Shown here: piece after piece, positions 24,999 to 35,442 of the stretch
Layout of the letters: each line of letters opens with the position of its first letter
Position numbering within the stretch: position 1 is the first letter of the stretch
Source: Jiella soli
Lineage (GTDB): Bacteria; Pseudomonadota; Alphaproteobacteria; Rhizobiales; Rhizobiaceae
Assembly: GCF_020615385.1 (NCBI RefSeq)
Contig: NZ_JAJAVB010000027.1
Span: forward strand, 1 to 64,000
Length of the DNA stretch: 64,000 bases
Reading direction: 5' to 3'
The notes under the pieces: model-generated
The model's database searches: none
Told to the model about the DNA's origin: nothing
The model's input: only the letters and a program-made list of their open reading frames with translations
Made by a program: the position numbers and the translations under genes

Positions 24999-27900
24999 AT
25001 GAACATCTCGAAGTTCTTCATCGATCGCCCGGTCTTCGCTGGGGTCCTGTCCGTCCTCATCCTGATCTGCGGCCTGCTCGGCATGCGCGCGCTGCCGATC
25101 TCGGAATATCCCGAGGTCGTGCCGCCCTCGATCGTGGTTCGCGCCCAGTATCCCGGCGCCAATCCCAAGGTCATCGCCGAGACCGTGGCGACGCCGATCG
25201 AGGAGGAGATCAACGGCGTCGAGGGCATGCTCTACATGTCCAGCCAGGCGACGGCCGACGGCGCGCTGACGCTCACCGTCACCTTCGCGCTCGGCACCGA
25301 TCCCGACAAGGCGCAGCAGCTCGTCCAGAACCGCGTGAGCCAGGCCGAACCGCGCCTGCCGGAAGAGGTTCGCTCGCTCGGCATCACCACCAAGAAGAGC
25401 TCGCCCGACCTGATGATGGTCGTCCACCTCGTCTCGCCGGACGGGCGCTACGACCTCAAATATCTGCGCAACTACGCCGTCATCAACGTCAAGGACCGTC
25501 TGGCCCAGATACCCGGCGTCGGCGACGTCCAGGTGTTCGGCTCCGGCGACTATTCGATGCGGATCTGGCTTGATCCGCAGAAGGTGGCCGAGGAAGGCCT
25601 GTCGGCGAGCGACGTCGTGGCGGCGATCCGCGAGCAGAACGTTCAGGCCGCCGCTGGCCAGATCGGCGCGCCGCCGACCGACGGCGACATCGCGCTTCAG
25701 CTCTCGGTCAATGCGGAGGGACGGCTGAACACGCCGGAGGCCTTCGGCGACATCATCGTCAAGACCGCGCCGAACGGCGCCGTCGTCCATCTGCGCGACA
25801 TCGCCCGGATCGAACTCGGCGCGTCGGGCTATTCCCTGCGCTCGCTGCTCGGCGGGAAGCCGGCCGTTGCTCTGCCGATCTTCCAGTCGCCGGGCTCGAA
25901 CGCCATCGCGGTCTCCGATCAGATCCACGCGACGATGGAGGAGCTGCAGTCCCGCATGCCGCAGGGTGTCCATTACGAGATCGTCTACGACACGACGCAG
26001 TTCGTGCGCGCCTCGATCAAGGCCGTGGTTCATACCCTGCTCGAGGCCGTGGTGCTCGTCGTCATCGTCGTCATCGTCTTCCTGCAGACCTGGCGCGCCT
26101 CGATCATTCCGCTGATCGCGGTGCCGGTGTCGATCGTCGGCACGTTCGGCGCGCTCTACGTCCTCGGCTTCTCGATCAATGCGCTCAGCCTCTTCGGCCT
26201 GGTGCTGGCGATCGGCATCGTGGTCGACGACGCGATCGTCGTCGTCGAGAATGTCGAACGCAATATCGAGGAGGGCCTCGCGCCGCGCCAGGCGACCTAC
26301 AAGGCGATGCGCGAGGTCTCCGGCCCGATCGTCGCGATCGCGCTGGTGCTGGTCGCCGTCTTCGTCCCGCTCGCCTTCATCTCCGGCCTGACCGGCCAGT
26401 TCTACCGCCAGTTCGCCGTGACCATCGCGATCTCGACGGTGATCTCGGCGGTCAATTCCCTGACGCTGTCGCCGGCGCTGGCGGCGCTGCTCCTCAAGGG
26501 CCACGGCGCCAAGAAGGATTTCCTGACGCGGACGATGGACTTCCTCTTCGGCTGGTTCTTCCGCGGCTTCAACCGCGCCTTCGGCTTCGGCTCCAGGACC
26601 TATGGAAAGGGTGTCGGCAAGCTGTTCTCCCGCAAGACGCTCGTCATGGGCGTCTATCTCCTCCTCGTCGCCGGCACCGTCTTCATGTTCAACCAGGTGC
26701 CCGGCGGCTTCGTGCCGGCGCAGGACAAGGGCTATCTCGTCGGCTTTGCGCAGTTGCCGGACGGCGCCAGCCTCGACCGCACCACACGCGTCGTCGAGAA
26801 GATGGACGCGATCGCGCTCGGGCAGCCCGGCGCGCAGAACACGGTGTCCTTCCCCGGCCTGTCGATCAACGGCTTCACCAACAGCTCCAATGCCGGCGTC
26901 GTCTTCGTGACCGAGAAGCCGTTCGAGGAGCGCGAGGGCCTCTCCGGCGGCGCCATCGCCGGCGCCCTCAACCAGCAATATGCGGGGATTCGCGAGGCGA
27001 TAATCGCCATGTTCCCGCCGCCGCCCGTCCAGGGCCTCGGCACGATCGGCGGCTTCAAGCTGCAGCTCGAGGACCGCGCCGGCCTCGGCTACGAGGCACT
27101 CGACAAGGCGACGAACGCCTTCCTGGCGAAGGCGCGGCAGGCGCCGGAACTCGCCGGGATGTTCTCCAGCTACCGGATTTCGGTGCCGCAGCTCTTCGCC
27201 GATCTCGACCGCACCAAGGCGCACCAGCTCGGGGTTTCGGTGACGGACGTCTTCGACACGCTGCAGATCTATCTGGGCTCGCTCTACATCAACGACTTCA
27301 ACAAGTTCGGCCGCACCTACTCGGTGCGGGTGCAGGCCGAGGCCACCGACCGCAGCCAGCCGGACGACATCGGCCGGCTGAAGGTCCGCTCGTCGAACGG
27401 CGCGATGGTGCCGCTCTCGGCGCTGATGACCGTCACGGCGACGGCCGGGCCGGAGCGGGCGATCCGCTACAACGGGTTTCTCTCAGCCGACATCAATGGC
27501 GGCGCGGCGCCCGGCTTTTCCTCCGGCGAGGCGCAGGCGGCGGTGGAGCGGGTGGCGGCCGAGACCCTGCCCAACGGGATCGACTTCGAATGGACCGATC
27601 TCACCTATCAGCAGATCATCGCCGGCAATTCCGGCCTGATCGTCTTTCCGCTGGCGGTCCTCCTCGTCTTCCTCGTGCTGGCCGCCCAGTACGAGAGCCT
27701 CACCCTGCCCTTCGCGATCATCATGATCGTGCCGACCGGCATCCTGGCAGCGCTGGTCGGCGTCTGGCTCGACCATGGCGACAACAACATCTTCACCCAG
27801 ATCGGCTTCATCGTGCTGGTCGGCCTGTCGGCCAAGAACGCCATCCTGATCGTCGAATTCGCGCGCGACCTGGAACTCTCGGGCATGGCGACCCGCGAGG

Positions 27901-28187
27901 CCGCCGTCGAGGCGAGCCGGCTGCGCCTGCGCCCGATCCTGATGACCTCCGTCGCCTTCATCATGGGCGTCGTGCCGCTGGTCCTGTCGACGGGGCCGGG
28001 CGCGGAGATGCGCGCGGCCATGGGCGTCGCGGTCTTCGCCGGCATGCTCGGCGTCACCGCCTTCGGCATCTTCCTCACGCCGGTCTTCTACGTCCTGGTA
28101 CGGGCCTTGTCCGGCGGCCGGCCGCTGCAGCGGATCGAGGACGCGGACGCCGCGCCGCTCGGACACGCCGAGGCAGGCACGCACTGA
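24999..28187 (+). CDS. RND multidrug efflux pump, inner-membrane permease (AcrB/MexF type)
   Basis: A 1062-residue HAE1-family pump, full length. The N-terminus MNISKFFIDRPVFAGVLSVL is canonical. TM4 carries the paired proton-relay aspartates (GIVVDDAIVVVENVERN), and the second half has GLSAKNAILIVEFARDL and late transmembrane segments. Periplasmic porter loops lie between TM1-2 and TM7-8. It works as a trimer exporting lipophilic compounds or antibiotics with the adaptor at 23633; an outer-membrane channel must come from elsewhere. A hairpin terminator follows the gene. Confidence 0.95.
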   Translation: MNISKFFIDRPVFAGVLSVLILICGLLGMRALPISEYPEVVPPSIVVRAQYPGANPKVIAETVATPIEEEINGVEGMLYMSSQATADGALTLTVTFALGTDPDKAQQLVQNRVSQAEPRLPEEVRSLGITTKKSSPDLMMVVHLVSPDGRYDLKYLRNYAVINVKDRLAQIPGVGDVQVFGSGDYSMRIWLDPQKVAEEGLSASDVVAAIREQNVQAAAGQIGAPPTDGDIALQLSVNAEGRLNTPEAFGDIIVKTAPNGAVVHLRDIARIELGASGYSLRSLLGGKPAVALPIFQSPGSNAIAVSDQIHATMEELQSRMPQGVHYEIVYDTTQFVRASIKAVVHTLLEAVVLVVIVVIVFLQTWRASIIPLIAVPVSIVGTFGALYVLGFSINALSLFGLVLAIGIVVDDAIVVVENVERNIEEGLAPRQATYKAMREVSGPIVAIALVLVAVFVPLAFISGLTGQFYRQFAVTIAISTVISAVNSLTLSPALAALLLKGHGAKKDFLTRTMDFLFGWFFRGFNRAFGFGSRTYGKGVGKLFSRKTLVMGVYLLLVAGTVFMFNQVPGGFVPAQDKGYLVGFAQLPDGASLDRTTRVVEKMDAIALGQPGAQNTVSFPGLSINGFTNSSNAGVVFVTEKPFEEREGLSGGAIAGALNQQYAGIREAIIAMFPPPPVQGLGTIGGFKLQLEDRAGLGYEALDKATNAFLAKARQAPELAGMFSSYRISVPQLFADLDRTKAHQLGVSVTDVFDTLQIYLGSLYINDFNKFGRTYSVRVQAEATDRSQPDDIGRLKVRSSNGAMVPLSALMTVTATAGPERAIRYNGFLSADINGGAAPGFSSGEAQAAVERVAAETLPNGIDFEWTDLTYQQIIAGNSGLIVFPLAVLLVFLVLAAQYESLTLPFAIIMIVPTGILAALVGVWLDHGDNNIFTQIGFIVLVGLSAKNAILIVEFARDLELSGMATREAAVEASRLRLRPILMTSVAFIMGVVPLVLSTGPGAEMRAAMGVAVFAGMLGVTAFGIFLTPVFYVLVRALSGGRPLQRIEDADAAPLGHAEAGTH

Positions 28188-28200
28188 CTCGGGGTCCCAG

Positions 28201-28225
28201 GGATGGGCCGGCCACCGGCCCATCC
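28201..28225 (+). terminator. Terminator hairpin after the RND pump gene
   Basis: GGATGGGCCGG (28201-28211) pairs perfectly with CCGGCCCATCC (28215-28225) around a 3-base loop, 13 bases after the pump stop. It probably ends the efflux transcript, leaving the TetR gene to its own promoter in the AT-richer stretch near 28250-28300. Confidence 0.65.
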
Positions 28226-28306
28226 CCATTCGCTTTCGAACGGGCGCGCAATTTCCTATATGATGCCTTGAGATAGAGAAGAACGAGACGCTGCGGAGGG
28301 CGTGAC

Positions 28307-28933
28307 ATGGCCAAGGGCCGGCCCAGGGAGTTCGACGTCGACGAGGCGCTGGACAAGGCGATCGACCTGTTCTGGCGACAGGGCTACGAGGGCACGTCGC
28401 TCGCCGACCTCGTCTCGGCGATGGGGATCACCAAGCCGAGCCTCTACGCCGCTTTCGGCAACAAGGAGGAGCTGTTCAAGAAGGCCGTGGACCGCTACGC
28501 CGAGCAGCGATGGGCTCTCGTCGACGCGATCTTCGACGCCCCCTCCTCGCGGCAGGCGATCGAGCGCTTCCTGATGCTGTTCACCGGGGCCGAGCAGCCC
28601 GAGGGCGCTCCTTGCGGATGCCTCATGGTCCAGGGCGCTCTCGTCTGCAGCCCGGAGGGCAAATCCGTGAAGCAGGATCTCCTGTCGCGGCGCATGTCCA
28701 ATCTGAAATGGCTCTGCGACCGCCTCGAGCACTGGAAGGCCGCGGGCGACCTGCCGCGCGATACCGATATCCAAGGCCTCGGACGCTTCGTGGCCACCAT
28801 CGCCAACGGTCTGACCATCCAGTCCACCAGCGGCGCCAAGCCGGACCAGCTGAAGGCGGTGGTCGAGCAGTTCATGCAGTCATGGCCCGGCCGGCAGACG
28901 GCGGAGACCGCATCCGCCATCCGCGCGGCGTGA
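28307..28933 (+). CDS. TetR/AcrR-family transcriptional regulator
   Basis: A 208-residue regulator. The N-terminal TetR helix-turn-helix spans about residues 8-55 (ALDKAIDLFWRQGYEGTSLA, LVSAMGITKPSLYAAFGNKE). The ligand-binding helical domain carries CGCLMVQGALV, found in a widespread AcrR-like subgroup. It lies immediately after the pump and likely represses it through the palindromes at 23177-23244, although its distance from them is unusual. Confidence 0.9.
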   Translation: MAKGRPREFDVDEALDKAIDLFWRQGYEGTSLADLVSAMGITKPSLYAAFGNKEELFKKAVDRYAEQRWALVDAIFDAPSSRQAIERFLMLFTGAEQPEGAPCGCLMVQGALVCSPEGKSVKQDLLSRRMSNLKWLCDRLEHWKAAGDLPRDTDIQGLGRFVATIANGLTIQSTSGAKPDQLKAVVEQFMQSWPGRQTAETASAIRAA

Positions 28934-28992
28934 CAGGCCGGGCGCCGAGACCCGCTGTCGATCCGAGGTAAAGGCCTGAAAGGCCTCTGCCT

Positions 28993-29946
28993 CTAACGAG
29001 CGTCCGAGCCGGGCGCAGGCGAAAGCGCGCTCTGCCTGAGGAAATCGGCGTAGCGGCACAGTCCGGTCTGAAGGTCGACCAGCGGCCTGTAAGCGATATC
29101 GGCGGCGGCTCTTGCGCCGTCGAATCCCGAGGGACCCTCCCTCGCCGGACCGTCGCCCAGAAGCTCGACCTCAAGGCCGGGCAGCAGCGAGCGCGCCGTC
29201 TCGATCACATGGCCGAGCGGGATCCCCTCGCCGGCCGTGACGTTGTAGATCTCGTGCCGCAGGACTTCGGCCATGGCGACACGGACGAGACCTTCGACCG
29301 CGTCGTCCACGAAGAGGTAGTGGGTGATGTCGTCCGGATGCCCCTTGAGGCTCACCCGGCGCCCCTCGATGCCCGAGCGTAACAGGTTCTCGAGGTCGGT
29401 CGGCGTGCGGCGGCCGGGGCCGTAGACCCAGGACAGGCGAACGGAGACTGCACCCAGCCCCTGTTCGCGGCGATAGGCGAGCACCGCCAGCTCGGCGGCG
29501 GCCTTGCTCGCGCCGTAGACATTGTCGGGGGCCGGCGACACCTCCTCGTCGACGATCCCGCGGCTTCGGCTGCCATAGACCTCGCTCGTCGAGCACGCGA
29601 TCACGCGCGAGACCCCATGGCGCCTCGCCGCCTCCAGGATATTCGCCGTACCGAGCGCGTTGATGCGCCAGATATCCAGCGGCCGGTCCGCCATGACCAT
29701 CGGCCCCGAGACGGCCCCACAATGCAGGATCGTGCCAGGCGCAGCCTGTCCGATCAGCGCCTCGACATCTGCCGCCTTCGTCAGGTCGCACGGTGCGAGA
29801 GGCTTGCCGTCCGGGGCCGGGCCCGCCAGATCCGAGGCGACGACGGCGACGCCGAGCGCATCCAGCCTGCGGACGAGGGCCGCGCCGACGAAGCCGGCGG
29901 CTCCTGTCACGAGGACCCGCCCGAGTTCCCGCCGCCCGGCCGACAT
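28993..29946 (-). CDS. NAD-dependent epimerase/dehydratase (extended SDR)
   Basis: A 317-residue extended short-chain dehydrogenase: nucleotide motif VTGAAGFVGAALVRRL, catalytic YGASK (VYGASKAAAELAVL) with CSTSEVYG upstream, and SWVYGPGRRTPTD. These features fit nucleotide-sugar or sugar-acid epimerases. ATG 29946 overlaps the stop of the cysteine-hydrolase gene (TGATG), so the two form one leftward operon, divergent from the Liv transporter. The link between an amide hydrolase and an epimerase is unexplained. Confidence 0.85.
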   Translation of the reverse strand: MSAGRRELGRVLVTGAAGFVGAALVRRLDALGVAVVASDLAGPAPDGKPLAPCDLTKAADVEALIGQAAPGTILHCGAVSGPMVMADRPLDIWRINALGTANILEAARRHGVSRVIACSTSEVYGSRSRGIVDEEVSPAPDNVYGASKAAAELAVLAYRREQGLGAVSVRLSWVYGPGRRTPTDLENLLRSGIEGRRVSLKGHPDDITHYLFVDDAVEGLVRVAMAEVLRHEIYNVTAGEGIPLGHVIETARSLLPGLEVELLGDGPAREGPSGFDGARAAADIAYRPLVDLQTGLCRYADFLRQSALSPAPGSDAR

Positions 29947-30587
29947 CACGACGCCGACAGTTCGGCGAGGAGTTCCTCGGTGCTGCGCTGGCGGCAATAG
30001 CCGGCGATCGCCCGCACCGAAGCCTGCTGGCGCTCCTGCGTGAAGGTCGCGCAGGCGTCAGGCACGAGCGTCACGAGATAGCCGAGATCGCAGGCATCGC
30101 GGACGGCCGATTCCACGCACTGGTCGGTGACGACGCCGCAGAGGATCAGCTGCTTTATCTCCAGGTTGCGCAGGACGTAGTCGATATTGGTCGAGATGAA
30201 GACGCTCGACGAGGTCTTCGGGATGACCATCTCGTCCGCACCCGGCGCCAGCACGTCCGGCACCTTGGCGTCCCAGGAACCCTTCGCGACGTCGATGCCG
30301 GAGATCTTGTAGTCGAGGCTGCGGTCGCGGCCGTCTTCCGTCTGGTTCTCGATCAGCGTGTAGAGCACCTCGATGCCGGCCTGCCGGCAGGCCTTCTGGA
30401 TCCGCTGCATGTTCGGAAGCGCCATCGTCTCCATGCGACCCAGATAGTAGGCGCGCTCCGCCTCGTCCGGCCCGCCGGGGCTCTTGAACTCGCCGCCCTC
30501 GCGGTGCGCGGTGTAGTTCTGGACGTCGATGAACAAGAGCGCCGTCTGCTTCGGCACTACCGGAATTTCCCGACTGTAGGACGTCAT
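29946..30587 (-). CDS. Isochorismatase-like cysteine hydrolase
   Basis: A 213-residue cytoplasmic hydrolase of the isochorismatase/RutB/N-carbamoylsarcosine-amidase family. The triad is visible as Asp in LLFIDVQNYT, Lys in VIPKTSSSVF and nucleophile Cys in GVVTDQCVESAVRDA. Members cleave amide, carbamoyl or related C-N bonds. ATG 30587 has AGAGGTGG upstream. A clear paralogue lies at 40126-40773 (both have RDGRDRSLDYK-like and SSxVFxSTNI segments, and both end in EELLAEL). Its promoter is shared with the divergent Liv operon and contains direct repeats (30667-30707). Confidence 0.87.
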   Translation of the reverse strand: MTSYSREIPVVPKQTALLFIDVQNYTAHREGGEFKSPGGPDEAERAYYLGRMETMALPNMQRIQKACRQAGIEVLYTLIENQTEDGRDRSLDYKISGIDVAKGSWDAKVPDVLAPGADEMVIPKTSSSVFISTNIDYVLRNLEIKQLILCGVVTDQCVESAVRDACDLGYLVTLVPDACATFTQERQQASVRAIAGYCRQRSTEELLAELSAS

Positions 30588-30666
30588 TGCCACCTCTGAT
30601 CGAATCCCCTCGCGCAGGACTGTCCATTGCCTGCGCAAGCTTATTTTTAGGGCATTTCGGGCCTTG

Positions 30667-30707
30667 TAACAAATGAAATGCGCATGCTAGCCTTCTAACA
30701 AATGAAA
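30667..30707. promoter_or_regulatory. Direct-repeat operator TAACAAATGAAA x2
   Basis: The 12-mer TAACAAATGAAA occurs exactly twice, at 30667-30678 and 30696-30707, with start-to-start spacing of 29 bp. It sits in the AT-rich gap between the divergent cysteine-hydrolase and Liv operons. Exact 12-base repeats of low GC are unexpected by chance in this high-GC sequence. The likely binder is the RpiR regulator encoded in the same cluster (36231), by inference. Confidence 0.65.
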
Positions 30708-30758
30708 GATGCCACGGGGAAAGCCCGTCATGAGCAGCGCGAGGCAGGCAGCGGATCG

Positions 30759-31545
<787 letters not shown>

Positions 31546-31559
<14 letters not shown>

Positions 31560-32271
31560 GGACCTCAACGTGCGCCGCGGCGGCACCCATGCGCTTCGCG
31601 GCATCGGCCTTGAGGTGAAGGCCGGCGAGATCGTCGCGCTGATCGGAGCGAACGGCGCCGGCAAGACCACCACGCTTGCCACCATCTCCGGCCTGCTGCG
31701 ACCGCAGGGCGGCCGGATCCTGTTCACGCCGGAGGTGGACGGCGAACCTCTGGACCTGTCGAGAATGAAGGCGGACGCCATCGTCGCGGCCGGCATCTCG
31801 CACTGTCCCGAGGGGCGCCAGGTCTTCGCGAACCTGACGGTGACGGAGAACCTCAGGATCGGTGCCTATCTGCGCCGCGACAAGGCGGCGATCGACAAGG
31901 ACGTAAAGGACATCCAGGCGATGTTCCCGATCCTGAAGGAGCGCGGGTCGGTGCCCGGCGACCGGCTGTCGGGCGGCGAGCAGATGATGCTGGTGATCGG
32001 CCGCGCGCTGATGAGCCGCCCGAAGCTCCTGCTCCTCGACGAGCCTTCGCTCGGGCTCGCGCCGCAGCTCGTCGAGCAGATCTTCGAAATCCTTGAGAGA
32101 ATCCGGAGCGAAGGCGTGACCGTCCTCCTCGTCGAGCAGAACGCCGCCATGGCCCTCGAACTGGCCGACCGCGCCTATGTGCTGGAGGCCGGCTCCCTCG
32201 TCCTGTCGGGAACCGGCAGGGACCTTGCGCAGGATGCCGAGGTCCGGCGCGCCTATCTCGGGGCGGCGTGA
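31546..32271 (+). CDS. livF: Branched-chain amino-acid-type ABC transporter ATP-binding protein (LivF)
   Basis: A 241-residue ATPase: Walker A GANGAGKTT, HCPEGRQVFANLTVTENL, signature LSGGEQMMLVIGRAL, Walker B LLLLDEPSLGLAP and switch LLVEQNAAMAL. These are standard LivF features. It forms the ATPase pair with LivG; its stop overlaps the livH start. Confidence 0.92.
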
Positions 32272-33167
32272 TGACCGGTTCCTACATCCTCGCCCAGCTC
32301 GTCAACGGCCTGATCCTCGGCTCGATGTATGCGCTGATCGCCATCGGCTTCTCGATGATCTACGGCATCGTCAGGCTGATCAACTTCGCCCATGGCGACA
32401 TTTTCACGATCGGCGCCTTCGCGACCCTCGCCAGCCTCGCCCTCGTTCACGCGCCTTTCCCGCTCGCCGTCGCGATCGTCCTGGCCGCCGGCGCGCTGGC
32501 TGGCGTGATCATCGAGCGCGCCGCCTTCCGCCCGATGCGCGGGGCGCCCCAGGTCACCGGCTTCATCGCCTCGCTCGCCGTCGCGATCATCCTCGAGAAC
32601 CTCGCCGTCCTCACGATCACGGCGCAGCCGCGCACCTTCACCGTTCCGGCCTATCTCGGCCAGCTCATCACCTTCGGCGACCTGAGTTTCCGGGTCATCG
32701 ACGCCGTCATCGTCGTCTTCGCAATCGTCCTGATGATCGCGCTCGTCTGCTTCGTGCGCTTCACCAGGGTGGGCGTCGCGATGCGGGCGACGGCGGAGAA
32801 CTACGACGTCGCAAGGCTCATGGGCATCAACATCGACCGGATGATCAGCATGGCGTTCGCGATCGGCAGCGCGCTTGCGGCGACGGCCGGTCTGATGTGG
32901 GGCAGCAAATACGGTCAGATCAGCCCGCTGATGGGTCTCCTGCCGGGTCTCAAGGCGTTCGTCGCGGCGGTCATCGGCGGCGTCGGCTCGATCACCGGCG
33001 CGATGCTCGGCGGCTACGTTCTCGGCCTGTCCGAAGTGCTGTTCGTGGGGCTGCTGCCGCCGGAGTTCTCCGGCTATCGCAATGCCTTCGTCTTCGGCAC
33101 GCTGATCCTCGTCCTCCTGGTCATGCCGAACGGTCTGCTCGGCCGCAGCACGGAGACGCGGGCATGA
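32271..33167 (+). CDS. livH: Branched-chain amino-acid-type ABC transporter permease (LivH)
   Basis: A 298-residue permease with the LivH opening GLILGSMYALIAIGFSMIYG and IVRLINFAHGDIFTIGAF, and the late GGVGSITGAMLGGYVLGL. About eight membrane segments. It starts at ATG 32271 (GTG 32268 is possible), overlapping the livF stop, and overlaps livM by 4 bases. Confidence 0.93.
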   Translation: MTGSYILAQLVNGLILGSMYALIAIGFSMIYGIVRLINFAHGDIFTIGAFATLASLALVHAPFPLAVAIVLAAGALAGVIIERAAFRPMRGAPQVTGFIASLAVAIILENLAVLTITAQPRTFTVPAYLGQLITFGDLSFRVIDAVIVVFAIVLMIALVCFVRFTRVGVAMRATAENYDVARLMGINIDRMISMAFAIGSALAATAGLMWGSKYGQISPLMGLLPGLKAFVAAVIGGVGSITGAMLGGYVLGLSEVLFVGLLPPEFSGYRNAFVFGTLILVLLVMPNGLLGRSTETRA

Positions 33168-34195
33168 GCGGGCGCGACACCTTCCTGCCGCGCTTTGCCG
33201 CCGCGGCAGCCATAGGGGGCCTGCTGGTCTGGACCGCACGAGCCAATTTCGACCCCTACATCCTGTCGATCATCCAGTTCGCAGGCCTCAACGTCATCCT
33301 CGCGGTGAGCCTCAACATCACCAACGGCTTCGTCGGCCTGTTCTCGCTCGGCCATCCGGCCTTCATGACCGTCGGCGGCTACGTCACCGCGATCCTGGTG
33401 ATGCCCTCGGCCCGCAAGGGCCTGATGCTGCCGGACCTGCCGGCCTTCCTCGTCTCGCAGGAATGGCCCTTCCTGCCGGCATTGCTCATGGGCGGCCTGG
33501 CGGCGACGGTCGTCGCGGTGGTGGTCGGCTTCCCCGTCTTGAGGCTGCGGGGGCACTACCTCGCCGTCGCGACGCTCGGCCTGATCTTCATCGTACAGAG
33601 CTTCGCGGTGAACCTTCGCGGCATCACCCGCGGCGCGCTCGGTCTCAGCGGACTGCCGGCCCACACGACGCTCTGGTGGGTGTTCGGCTTCATGCTGGTG
33701 ACGATCTACGTCTGCTGGCAGCTGAAGCACTCCTCGCTCGGCCGCACCATGCTGGCGATCCGCGAGAACGAGCTCGCCGCCGCCTGCCTCGGCGTCAAGG
33801 TCGCCCGCACCCGCATCCTGGCCTTCGCCCTCGGCGCCTTCTTCGCAGGCGTGGCGGGCGGGCTGTGGGCGCATCTGGTGACGCTGATCAGCCCCAGCTC
33901 CTTCTCCTTCCTCCTCGCCTTCCAGCTCGTGGTGATGATCGTCATCGGCGGATCCGGGTCGATCACGGGCGTCGCGCTGGTCGCGGCCGGCCTGACGATC
34001 CTCACCGAGATGCTGCGCCCGATCGAGGAAGCGGCGGACCTTTTCGGCGCCAGCCAGATCATCGTCGCCGTAGGCGTCATCCTCGTCCTCATCTATCGGC
34101 CGTCCGGCCTGTTCGGCACGGTCGAGCCAGATTTCTTCGCGTGGATCAGGCGTCCCTTCGCCCGGTCCAAAACCCCCGCCGGGTCGACCGGCTAG
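33164..34195 (+). CDS. livM: Branched-chain amino-acid-type ABC transporter permease (LivM)
   Basis: A 343-residue permease with LivM-type NVILAVSLNITNGFVGLFSL, GHPAFMTVGGYVTAIL, LRLRGHYLAVATLG and VVMIVIGGSGSITGVALVAA. It lies 14 bases before the binding-protein gene, completing the five-component transporter. The genes run G-F-H-M-K, ATPases first. Confidence 0.93.
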   Translation: MSGRDTFLPRFAAAAAIGGLLVWTARANFDPYILSIIQFAGLNVILAVSLNITNGFVGLFSLGHPAFMTVGGYVTAILVMPSARKGLMLPDLPAFLVSQEWPFLPALLMGGLAATVVAVVVGFPVLRLRGHYLAVATLGLIFIVQSFAVNLRGITRGALGLSGLPAHTTLWWVFGFMLVTIYVCWQLKHSSLGRTMLAIRENELAAACLGVKVARTRILAFALGAFFAGVAGGLWAHLVTLISPSSFSFLLAFQLVVMIVIGGSGSITGVALVAAGLTILTEMLRPIEEAADLFGASQIIVAVGVILVLIYRPSGLFGTVEPDFFAWIRRPFARSKTPAGSTG

Positions 34196-34209
34196 AGAGG
34201 AGAAGTCCC

Positions 34210-35376
34210 ATGCCGAACTGGAAATCGAGACTGTCGGCGGCGGTCGCCGTCGCCGCGATGACGGCGACAACGGCCCTTCCCGCCTTCGCGCAGGAGGCGA
34301 TCAACATCGCCGTGCTCTACAACGTGTCGAGCGGTGGCCTTGCTTCGCTGGACGTGCCCTCGCTGAACGGCGTGAAGCTGAAGGCGAAGATAATCAACGA
34401 CGCGGGCGGCCTGCTCGACGGCCGCATGATCGACGTCACGGCGATCGACACCAAGAACGACACCGGCGAGACGGCGACCGCCGCCAAGCGCGCCGTGTCG
34501 ATCGACAACCTCGTCGCCGGCATCGGCCAGAGCGACACGACGTTCGCGCTGGCCGCCGCGCCGCTGTTCCAGTCGGCCGGCATTCCCTTCGTCACCTCCG
34601 GCGCGACCTCGCCCGACCTGCCGACGATGGTTGGCGATCAGATGTTCCTCGTTCCCTTCGGCGACGACGTCCAGGCGCATGCCATGGCCGAATACGCCTA
34701 CAACAAGCTCGGGATCAAGAATGTCGCCGTGTGGACCGACAACGCCATGGACTACACCACCGGCCTGTCGAAATACTTCAAGGAGCGCTTCACCGAGCTC
34801 GGCGGCAAGATCGTGCTCGAAGACGCCTACATGACGACCGACCAGGACTTCTCGGCGCAGGTCGCGCGGCTGAAGTCGACCGACGGCGTCGACGGCGTCT
34901 TTGCTTCCTCCGGGCCCGACACGGCCGGCATCATCGTCAAGCAGATCCGGGAAGCCGGCCTCGACATGCCGATCATGGCCGGAGACGGCTTCGACACCGA
35001 CCTCGTCACCAGCGTTCCCGGTCCGAAGCTCGCCGAGAACATCTACTTCACGACGCACGCCTATGTCGGCCTCGACAGCGGCCCGGCGAACGAGTTCCGC
35101 CAGGCCTACGAGAAGGAATACGGCCGTGAGCCGGAGAACGCCTTCGCCGCGCTCGGCTACGACGCGATGGGCCTCGTTGCCGACGCGATCAAGCGGGCGG
35201 GCTCGGCCGATCCGGCCGAAGTGAGCAAGGCGCTCGCCGCGACCGACGGATACCAGGCGGTCACCGGCACCATCTCCTATCCGGCGGACAGCCACGTGCC
35301 GACGAAGCCGGTAGCGATCATGCATGTCGTCGGCGGCGACGTGACGTTCGAGACCACCGTTACCCCGAAGGGCTGA
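34210..35376 (+). CDS. LivK-type periplasmic amide/amino-acid-binding protein
   Basis: A 388-residue type I binding protein with a signal peptide (AAVAVAAMTATTALPAFA, then QEAIN). It has the family motifs IAVLYNVSSGG, LKAKIINDAGGLLDGRMIDV and AAPLFQSAGIPFVTSGAT. Such proteins serve branched-chain amino acids but also urea, amides and other small polar solutes. The neighbouring hydrolases suggest an amide- or amino-acid-derived ligand. The ribosome site GAGAGGAG precedes ATG 34210. Confidence 0.9.
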   Translation: MPNWKSRLSAAVAVAAMTATTALPAFAQEAINIAVLYNVSSGGLASLDVPSLNGVKLKAKIINDAGGLLDGRMIDVTAIDTKNDTGETATAAKRAVSIDNLVAGIGQSDTTFALAAAPLFQSAGIPFVTSGATSPDLPTMVGDQMFLVPFGDDVQAHAMAEYAYNKLGIKNVAVWTDNAMDYTTGLSKYFKERFTELGGKIVLEDAYMTTDQDFSAQVARLKSTDGVDGVFASSGPDTAGIIVKQIREAGLDMPIMAGDGFDTDLVTSVPGPKLAENIYFTTHAYVGLDSGPANEFRQAYEKEYGREPENAFAALGYDAMGLVADAIKRAGSADPAEVSKALAATDGYQAVTGTISYPADSHVPTKPVAIMHVVGGDVTFETTVTPKG

Positions 35377-35442
35377 GAAGCCGCGACGGGCGGCCCCTGC
35401 GCCAGTCGCCGGGGCCGCCGCTTCTCGCGGCGGGAGGCAAGC

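Noticed and set aside
24600-27224. 874-codon open frame on the minus strand
   Set aside because: Antisense to the RND adaptor and pump; D/R/H-rich composition is typical of shadow frames.
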